64,000 nt of DNA from Ardenticatenaceae bacterium (lineage in GTDB: Bacteria > Chloroflexota > Anaerolineae > Promineifilales > Promineifilaceae). Made by a program: the position numbers and the translations under genes. The stretch is from the NCBI GenBank assembly GCA_020634435.1, contig JACKBS010000004.1, forward strand, positions 62,001 through 126,000, given 5' to 3'. Below, one piece after another: positions 58,255 to 64,000 of the stretch (its first letter is position 1; each line of letters starts with the position of its first letter). A model generated the notes under the pieces. That model was not told the DNA's origin, did no database searches, and was given only the letters and a program-made list of their open reading frames with translations.

Positions 58255-59856
58255 ATGTTAAAGAGAGTTAAAGGACAAAAATTTGGTGGTTGGCGGACAC
58301 AAAAGTTTTTGGGAGAAGGGGGAAATGGAGTTGTCTGGCAAGCAACAAACTCATCTTCGGAAAAAGTTGCTATCAAGCTTCTTACTAAAGCTGAGGGTAA
58401 AAGAGGGGAAAAGATTTATGCTCGATTCAAAAATGAGATAGATCTTGTTAAAAAAAATAGTGATATCGACGGATTATTGCCAATACTTGATTCTTATTTG
58501 CCTGATGAGATAGGAGAAGAGCTTCCCTGGTACGTTATGCCAATTGCTAAACCACTTGAAAGTTACGTAGCTGGATATGGTTTTGAGCTCGTTATCCATA
58601 GCATTTTGGAAATCGGAAAGGTTTTGATTAAGCTCCATGATCGAGGTATTAGCCATCGAGACATTAAACCAGCCAACATACTGGTAAAGGACGATAAATT
58701 CTATCTAAGCGATTTCGGTTTAGTTGATTACCCGGATAAACAGGACTTAACTGGAATAGGCGAACGCATTGGGGCGAAGTGGACTATAGCGCCTGAAATG
58801 GAGAGAGATAGCCAACATGCGGATGGTAAACCCGCAGATGTTTATTCATTGGCAAAGACATTATGGATTCTACTTACAGGAAGAAGATATGGGTTTGAGG
58901 GCCAATATCAACCTGATAGCGTGAATGGGCTTATCAAGCTTCAACTTACTGAGCCTGTGGATGGTGGGTTTTTCTTTCCAGAAGCTCCTCTGCTTTACAT
59001 AAAGCCCTTGGATAGTTTGATGCAGGACTGTACAAATGATGATCCATCGCAAAGACCTAGTATGGTTGAATTTGTTGAGAGGCTTGAATCATGGGTACAA
59101 ATTTATAGAGATTTTCGGAAACGAAATCCACTACAGTGGCAAGATATTCAAAATAAGCTTTTCCCGATGGCCTTACCGCAAAGGGTGGTTTGGGCAGATA
59201 TCGAAGATATTGTCGAAATTTTGAACCTCATAAGCTCTTTTAATAGCTTAAACCACATGCTTTTGCCAGATAAAGGTGGAATGGACTTATTGGGAGCCTC
59301 ACTAGGCAGTGAATCGGATACTTTAGAATTAATCATTGATGATAAAGCTATATATGTCGTAAAGCCAAAAAGGCTTATGTTTGAATCATTTGGTTTTGAT
59401 ACAGAGTGGAATTATTTTAGACTGGAAACGGAGGAACTTGAACCAACTGGATTGACCTATACTTATGGCGATCGTGAAGTGTTGGTAGAAATACGATCAT
59501 CATATTTTGTAAGTCGCGACGAATGGGAAGACGATAGAGATCGCGATAGAAAGTTTCCGGAAGACTCTAGATATGTCATGAGATATATTCGGGGAGATTT
59601 CTTGATTCTACAAAAAACTTCTCACTACAATCGAAGCGTGTATTCATATGATGGTAAATACAGTCAAATGAGTGCTGATGAATTTCGGCAATATATTGAG
59701 GGAAAAATCCAGTTAGTGCATCAGATTAAAAGCGATGAAAGCCTCCTAAGACATGCTTTGAGCGAAGGATTCTCTCTTGGTGATTTAATCCAATCTGCGT
59801 TGGATAAGGATCTTCGTAATGAGTGGATTAAAGAAAATAAATCCGAAATTGTTTAG
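58255..59856 (+). CDS. Ser/Thr protein kinase, AT-rich
   Basis: 533 residues using the ATG at 58255; TTG at 58225 overlaps the upstream stop and is an alternative. Full eukaryotic-like kinase domain: GEGGNGVVWQATNS, AIKLL, HRDIKPANILV, DFGLVDY, and DVYSLAKTLWILLTGRRYG. The C-terminal ~240 residues are unfamiliar. The gene is markedly more AT-rich than its neighbours and contains no ACGGCCGT, unlike the surrounding genes, so it is probably a recent import. Confidence 0.9.
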   Translation: MLKRVKGQKFGGWRTQKFLGEGGNGVVWQATNSSSEKVAIKLLTKAEGKRGEKIYARFKNEIDLVKKNSDIDGLLPILDSYLPDEIGEELPWYVMPIAKPLESYVAGYGFELVIHSILEIGKVLIKLHDRGISHRDIKPANILVKDDKFYLSDFGLVDYPDKQDLTGIGERIGAKWTIAPEMERDSQHADGKPADVYSLAKTLWILLTGRRYGFEGQYQPDSVNGLIKLQLTEPVDGGFFFPEAPLLYIKPLDSLMQDCTNDDPSQRPSMVEFVERLESWVQIYRDFRKRNPLQWQDIQNKLFPMALPQRVVWADIEDIVEILNLISSFNSLNHMLLPDKGGMDLLGASLGSESDTLELIIDDKAIYVVKPKRLMFESFGFDTEWNYFRLETEELEPTGLTYTYGDREVLVEIRSSYFVSRDEWEDDRDRDRKFPEDSRYVMRYIRGDFLILQKTSHYNRSVYSYDGKYSQMSADEFRQYIEGKIQLVHQIKSDESLLRHALSEGFSLGDLIQSALDKDLRNEWIKENKSEIV

Positions 59857-59897
59857 TATTTCTCTAATGTTGCTTATTGATAAAAGGATACTTGGCT

Positions 59898-60386
59898 ATG
59901 AGCGTGATGCGGGAAAGAACATTAAGGGTTACTGGTGTTGTTGGGTTAATTGTTTGCCTGGTTTTGGTGGCTTGTGGCGAAACGGCCGTTCCCACCCCCA
60001 CATCCACGTCTATCCCCGCTACCGAAACGCCCACCATTCCCCCCACGCTGGCCACCCAACTACCCGACCTGGAAATTAGCGGCTACGGGGTGGTCTACGA
60101 TGACTGTCCCTGGGGCGGGCCAGGCACCGTGTCGGTGAACCTGGATAACTTTGGCGTGGGCGACGCCGGGCCGTTTGAAGTGACCATCAACAATGGCTCC
60201 GCGCATGTCGGTGAATTGGGTTCGCTGGAAGAAACGACTGCCTCGGTCACGTTCCAGTCTGGCCCGATTGGTGGCATCACTGCCGAGGTGGATTCGGCAC
60301 AGCAGGTGGTGGAGGTGGATGAAACCAACAACACCTACACCATCATGTTTACGCCGCCGCCCCCGTGCGCCACGCCGACCCCGTAA
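59898..60386 (+). CDS. lipoprotein with CARDB-like domain
   Basis: 162 residues from the ATG at 59898 (AAAGGA upstream). Lipobox LVLVAC, a Thr/Pro-rich linker (TPTSTSIPATETPT), then a CARDB-type beta domain: GTVSVNLDNFGVGDAGPFEV, SVTFQSGPIGGITAEVD, EVDETNNTYT. The Asp-Glu-Thr-Asn-Asn end is the CARDB hallmark. Surface adhesion or binding. The ACGGCCGT density resumes here. Confidence 0.87.
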   Translation: MSVMRERTLRVTGVVGLIVCLVLVACGETAVPTPTSTSIPATETPTIPPTLATQLPDLEISGYGVVYDDCPWGGPGTVSVNLDNFGVGDAGPFEVTINNGSAHVGELGSLEETTASVTFQSGPIGGITAEVDSAQQVVEVDETNNTYTIMFTPPPPCATPTP

Positions 60387-60388
60387 AA

Positions 60389-60470
60389 ATGGTTAATGGT
60401 GAACTGTAAATGGTTAGTGGTTAGGGCAGCATCTTTTTAACAATTAGCCATTAATTGTTAACCATTAACC
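60389..60470. repeat. 'GGTTAATGGTG' inverted repeat
   Basis: AATGGTTAATGGTGAACTG and AATGGTTAGTGGTTAGGG then CAATTAGCCATTAATTG and TAACCATTAACCATT. Confidence 0.65.
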
Positions 60471-61067
60471 ATTCGGCAGCTTGCCCGCCTGCCGATACGG
60501 AGCCATTTCTGCTTCGGTGAGGGTTTTGCCGCTGCGGTGCCGCCAGATGGTGCGGCTGCCGGTTTGCTCGTACACCCAGCCTTGCAGGCTCATTCGGTTG
60601 AGCCAGATGCGGTCTTGCGGCGAGGTTGTGGGGGAAACGGCCGTTTTTGGTTTGGGCAATCCCAGAGCCGCGTGGCCGCGGAAGCGGGCCGGAAGGGGTG
60701 TTGGTTTGGCATTAAAATCGTGGTTGAGCACCGGGCACATCGCGTGGATTAACGCCTGTTCGGCCATGTCCATATCAAAATGCTGCCACTCTTGCAGGGC
60801 AAACAGCGACTTTTGCCGCACGTAGGCGGCACAGTCTGCCAGCGCATAAAAATCTACTGACCATTGGTGGGAGATGGGCGCGTTCAGGCTGATCAGCTGG
60901 CCCAATTTGCTGGGGGCCTGCATGTGCTCCCAGAAGCGGGTGACCACATCGCGGCGAGACTGCCCAACGTAAAAAATAAGCCCTTCATCTCGCACCACAT
61001 AGATCAAATGGCCCAGCGCATTTTGCGCTTCTTTTTGCAAAATTGCCCCCACAGTAACCGTTCTCAT
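60465..61067 (-). CDS. GIY-YIG-domain protein
   Basis: 200 residues using the ATG at 61067; TTG at 61091 would add eight. HLIYVVRDEGLIFYVGQSRRDVVTRFWEH carries the GIY-YIG strand pair with YVG and the Arg. The C-terminal half is unfamiliar (WLNRMSLQGWVYEQTGSRTIW). Such domains cut DNA; a short stand-alone form may serve repair or mobile elements. It is divergent from the carH-like regulator, sharing a 130-base intergenic region. Confidence 0.8.
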   Translation of the reverse strand: MRTVTVGAILQKEAQNALGHLIYVVRDEGLIFYVGQSRRDVVTRFWEHMQAPSKLGQLISLNAPISHQWSVDFYALADCAAYVRQKSLFALQEWQHFDMDMAEQALIHAMCPVLNHDFNAKPTPLPARFRGHAALGLPKPKTAVSPTTSPQDRIWLNRMSLQGWVYEQTGSRTIWRHRSGKTLTEAEMAPYRQAGKLPNG

Positions 61068-61157
61068 ACCAATTATTTTACCGTGCGCCAAAAAAATGAA
61101 AATGTAGACAAAAACTTAACAGTCGTGCTAACATAACGCCCCAAGGAAAGAGAGAAC

Positions 61158-61163
61158 TTGACA
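61158..61163 (+). promoter_or_regulatory. -35 TTGACA upstream of the carH-like gene
   Basis: Perfect TTGACA; no good -10 at 16-18 bases. Intergenic 61068-61199 holds nothing else I can name. CarH-type proteins usually bind over their own -35 region. Confidence 0.35.
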
Positions 61164-61199
61164 GGAGTACGCCATTGAACGCCTCATTTAGGAACTGCT

Positions 61200-62516
61200 A
61201 TGTCCTCAACTAATCAAATTCCCACCTTCAATATGAAAGTTGTTGTCCATGAAACTGGCCTTAAACCAGACACTTTGCGTGCTTGGGAGCGGCGTTACGG
61301 TGTGCCCAATCCTGAGCGCACGCAGGGCGGCCATCGCCTGTATTCCCAGTATGAAATTGACATGCTGAAATGGCTGGTGGCGCGGCAAGAGGAGGGCATG
61401 AGCATCAGCCATGCCGTAGAGCTGTGGCAGCAATTAGAAGGTGATGGGCAAAACCCGCTGGCCTCGGCGGGAACGGCCGTTGCTGAACCATTATTCCCGC
61501 ACATTACCGGTGAACGGGTAGATGATCTGCGCGAGGCGTGGATCAAAGCGTGTCTGGATTTTGATGAATACCAGGCGCAGCATTTGCTGGCCCGCGCCTT
61601 TGCCCTCTTCCCGCTGGAAACGGTTTGCTACGAAGTTTTACAGCACGGGCTTACCGAAATTGGTCAGGGGTGGTACGAAGGCAAAATTACGGTGCAGCAG
61701 GAACATTTTGCGTCGGCGCTGGCGCTGCGCCAGATGGAGGCGTTAATGGCCGCGCTGCCCGCTTCATCGCGTAACGGCCGTATCATTGTGGCCTGCCCGC
61801 CAGGGGAGCAACACACCTTTTCGAGCCTGCTCATCAGCCTGATGCTGCGCCGCCAGGGATGGGATGTGATTTACCTGGGGGCAAACGTGCCGCTGGATCG
61901 CATGGAAGCGACTGTAAAGCAGGTGAAGTCAGTCATAGTTGTCATGTCTGCCCAAACCTTAAGCGCTGCGGCCAGCCTTCTGGCGATGGCCGAAATGTTG
62001 CAAGGACTGGGCATGCCGCTGGCCTTTGGCGGGGCTGTCTTTAACCACATTCCCCAGGTTGTGGAGGCAATTCCCGGTCACTTTTTGGGCAAAACGTTGG
62101 AGAAGGTGCCGCACACCGTGGAGAAATTGATCCAAAATATGCCACCCATCGGCAAAGCCAAAGAAGCATCCAAGGCGTATCAGGCTGCCTATCACCATTT
62201 TATGGAGCAGCGGGCGGCCATCGAGGCCTATTTGCATGCGTCGCCAGCGCTGGTGAACATGCCTGCGCCTTTGCTAAACACCATCAATCTAGAGTTTGGC
62301 AACAATATTGAGGCGGCCTTGCGTCTAGGCGATTTGGCGATGATTAGCAGCAATCTTAATTGGGTGCAGGGGTTGGTGATCCAAAACCATCGCCGCCTGA
62401 CAGAAACATCGCTTGGCCAATATTTAGCCGCGTATCACGAAGCGGTGAAAAAAGAGATGGACAAGCGCGGGGCACCCATTTTGCACTGGTTTGAGCAAAT
62501 GCCTGTACGCAATTAA
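61200..62516 (+). CDS. CarH/LitR-like B12-dependent MerR regulator
   Basis: 438 residues. MerR domain (VHETGLKPDTLRAWERRYGVPNPERTQGGHRLYS), a four-helix B12-binding cap with the CarH-specific W-x9-EH motif (Trp158, Glu168, His169 in WYEGKITVQQEH), and a Rossmann B12 domain with the axial histidine in PPGEQHTF (His205). The W and the His-Glu pair handle light-driven loss of the 5'-deoxyadenosyl group in CarH. The ~120-residue C-terminal extension is longer than in CarH. It represses target genes in the dark; no carotenoid genes are in view. Its end overlaps the adjacent ABC gene. Confidence 0.92.
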   Translation: MSSTNQIPTFNMKVVVHETGLKPDTLRAWERRYGVPNPERTQGGHRLYSQYEIDMLKWLVARQEEGMSISHAVELWQQLEGDGQNPLASAGTAVAEPLFPHITGERVDDLREAWIKACLDFDEYQAQHLLARAFALFPLETVCYEVLQHGLTEIGQGWYEGKITVQQEHFASALALRQMEALMAALPASSRNGRIIVACPPGEQHTFSSLLISLMLRRQGWDVIYLGANVPLDRMEATVKQVKSVIVVMSAQTLSAAASLLAMAEMLQGLGMPLAFGGAVFNHIPQVVEAIPGHFLGKTLEKVPHTVEKLIQNMPPIGKAKEASKAYQAAYHHFMEQRAAIEAYLHASPALVNMPAPLLNTINLEFGNNIEAALRLGDLAMISSNLNWVQGLVIQNHRRLTETSLGQYLAAYHEAVKKEMDKRGAPILHWFEQMPVRN

Positions 62517-63553
62517 GCCGAAGTGTGCGGGGAACTGGTTTGCTGGATGTCCTCTACCAGGTCCGCCAGGGAGCGATGGGTGATGGTTTGCTGCGGCTTA
62601 ACCAACTGCCACTGAATACGGCCGTTACCATCCCCCGCCACCACCTGAATCCGCATCGCTGAGCCGTTAACGCCCTCGTGCACGGCGTAGCCCACCCGCT
62701 CCAATGCCCGCCTGGTCCACAGTGCCGACAGGCCATCCCCCACCAGGTCAATTTGCCCCGCCGATTTTACCGCCATTTTGAACGACCCCGTATGGGGATC
62801 AAACTGCACGCCATCGGCGCGGAAGGCGGCTTCAAAGCTGCCGTTGAGCACCAGTTCTTCCGGCGTGCCTACTTGTAAACGGCCGTCTTTGGGCATCAGC
62901 CAGATTTTGTCCGCATTGCGCAGCGCCAGGTCCAAATCGTGTGTGGAGAGCAGCACGGCACACTGCGCTTCGCGGGCCAGCTGGCGCAGAATGTGCATAA
63001 TTTCTACCCGCCGTGGCAGGTCGAGGAACGCTGTTGGTTCGTCCAGCAGCATGATGCCAGGTTCTTGGGCGAGAGCCCGCGCGATCATGATTTTTTGCCG
63101 CTCGCCGTCGCTGAGGGTGTGCACGTGGCGCTGTGCTAGCGAGGTGGCCCCTACGGCGGCGATGGCCTGATTGACGGCCGTTTCATCCACCGCCGTCAAT
63201 TTACCCGCCCAGTTGGTGTACGGATGCCGCCCCAAAGATACCAAATCCCAGGCCGTCAGCATCCCCGCGTTGATGGGCTCAGTGAGCACCACGCTGAGGT
63301 GGCGTGCCAGTTCGCGGGCGGTGAGGGTGTTGAGGTCTTGCTGGTTGAGCAGGATACGGCCGTTTAGCGGAGCTTGCATCCCGGCCAGCGTGCGCATCAG
63401 GGTACTTTTGCCGGCCCCATTTGGCCCCAGCAGGCAGACCAATTCGCCGGGCTGCAAACCCACAGTAATTGCCTCCGCCACCACCACGGGCGGCTCCTTA
63501 CGCATCGGGTAACCAATCGCCAAATTTTCGGTATGCAAAATGGGTGCAGACAT
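62513..63553 (-). CDS. FecE/BtuD-type ABC transporter ATPase
   Basis: 346 residues from the ATG at 63553 (AAGGAA upstream). Walker A GPNGAGKST, signature LSDGERQK, Walker B IMLLDEPTAFLD. Family of the FecCD-BtuCD metal-chelate uptake systems. The C-terminal ~90 residues beyond the ATPase core (FDPHTGSFKMAVKSAGQIDLV) extend the usual form. Permease gene lies just upstream on the same strand. Vitamin B12 is an attractive ligand because of the neighbouring CarH-like protein, but siderophores are equally possible. Confidence 0.9.
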   Translation of the reverse strand: MSAPILHTENLAIGYPMRKEPPVVVAEAITVGLQPGELVCLLGPNGAGKSTLMRTLAGMQAPLNGRILLNQQDLNTLTARELARHLSVVLTEPINAGMLTAWDLVSLGRHPYTNWAGKLTAVDETAVNQAIAAVGATSLAQRHVHTLSDGERQKIMIARALAQEPGIMLLDEPTAFLDLPRRVEIMHILRQLAREAQCAVLLSTHDLDLALRNADKIWLMPKDGRLQVGTPEELVLNGSFEAAFRADGVQFDPHTGSFKMAVKSAGQIDLVGDGLSALWTRRALERVGYAVHEGVNGSAMRIQVVAGDGNGRIQWQLVKPQQTITHRSLADLVEDIQQTSSPHTSA

Positions 63554-63570
63554 CGTTTGTTCCTTCAAAT

Positions 63571-63623
63571 CATTCACAGATGGCACAGATTTTTGATCTT
63601 CTTATCGGTGTAATCTGTGGTTT
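63571..63623. repeat. 'CACAGATGGCACAGAT' inverted repeat
   Basis: TTCACAGATGGCACAGATTTTTG then GGTGTAATCTGTGG. Second copy of the family at 15048-15101, here between two genes of one operon. Confidence 0.65.
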
Positions 63624-63628
63624 CTTCT

Positions 63629-64000
63629 TTATCCCGCAAAGGACGAGCGCAGGTTGCGCTGGCGCAAAATGACCCAGGTGACGACCGGGGCGCCAATCAA
63701 TGCCGTAACTGCGTTTAACGGTAAAGTGATTTGGCTGCCGGGCAGCTGGGCCAGCAAATCGGCCAGCAGGGCCACAATGCCGCCCATAAAAATGGTGGCC
63801 GGGATAAGCTGGCGATGGTTGGATGTGCTGAACAGGCTGCGGCACAGATGGGGTACGGCCACACCCACAAAGCCAATCGGCCCGCAAAACGCGGTGATGG
63901 CCCCAGCCATGAGCGACGCGCTGACCAGCACAGCAATGCGGGCGCGGCGCACCGATAGGCCCAGACTTTGGGCGTACGTTTCGCCCAGCAGCAGCGCATT
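63629..64000 (-). CDS. FecCD-type ABC permease, 5' end outside window
   Basis: Open frame from the window edge to a stop at 63629: 124 codons, C-terminal part only. NALLLGETYAQSLGLSVRRAR is the FecCD cytoplasmic loop (contacts the ATPase), followed by FCGPIGFVGVAVPHLCR, two helices, and the end GAPVVTWVILRQRNL, all conserved at the end of BtuC/FecD. Partner of the ATPase 76 bases downstream. Confidence 0.93.
   Translation of the reverse strand, partial: NALLLGETYAQSLGLSVRRARIAVLVSASLMAGAITAFCGPIGFVGVAVPHLCRSLFSTSNHRQLIPATIFMGGIVALLADLLAQLPGSQITLPLNAVTALIGAPVVTWVILRQRNLRSSFAG

Overview
The window looks like a chromosomal stretch of a GC-rich member of the Chloroflexota (Anaerolineae-like). 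This is an inference from gene content: F420 enzymes and F420 biosynthesis, a CarH-type B12 photoreceptor regulator, a MalT-like LuxR activator, tandem-MerR plus UvrA2, many short-leader TATAAT promoters, and repeat-rich intergenic DNA. No rRNA or other taxonomic marker beyond leuS is present. The 8-mer palindrome ACGGCCGT saturates the window (about 110 copies by hand count) on coding and non-coding DNA alike.

Layout. 1-8.2 kb: end of a PPM-phosphatase-like gene, membrane protein, hydrolase, acyl-CoA dehydrogenase relative, zinc protein, a SelW-like gene with an in-frame UGA (probable selenoprotein), two tRNA-Ala genes, a T-box antiterminator/terminator without its specifier stem, leuS, and an F420-dependent nitroreductase-family operon. 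8.3-18.9 kb: acetyltransferase, LLM oxidoreductase, trxA, ssnA-like aminohydrolase, Nudix, npdG, cofE and a heterodimeric ABC exporter with one degenerate ATPase site. 18.9-27.4 kb: acetyltransferase, kinase-fold protein, GH36 alpha-galactosidase, rRNA methyltransferase, histidine phosphatase, thioesterase, MFS transporter, deaminase.

27.4-34.5 kb: a type I restriction-modification locus (hsdM, hsdS, hsdR) with a REP-associated tyrosine transposase (RAYT) gene between hsdS and hsdR. Perfect 28-bp palindromes beginning with GTAG and ending with CTAC sit around and inside these genes. Six read in frame as VGQRHAFAL-like peptides, one of them inside the transposase itself; a fused pair coincides with a frameshift in hsdM.

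34.5-49.9 kb: tandem-MerR regulator and UvrA2, secreted beta-helix protein, large LuxR activator, then a run of small membrane proteins, a lipoprotein and three alpha/beta hydrolases, one carrying an in-frame hairpin repeat, and an Rrf2 regulator with AT-rich palindromes at its own and the adjacent promoter. 49.9-64 kb: VOC protein, P1 peptidase, inactive-looking hydrolase, solute-binding lipoprotein, coaX, a NarL-type histidine kinase/response regulator pair around a CorC/HlyC protein, an AT-rich protein kinase, CARDB lipoprotein, GIY-YIG protein, CarH-like regulator and a FecCD-type ABC uptake system running off the end.

Between genes lie at least ten families of imperfect inverted repeats, each made of a short iterated phrase followed by its reverse complement. 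They often start exactly at a stop codon and in several genes supply the stop codon or the last few residues; in one lipoprotein they supply much of the signal peptide.
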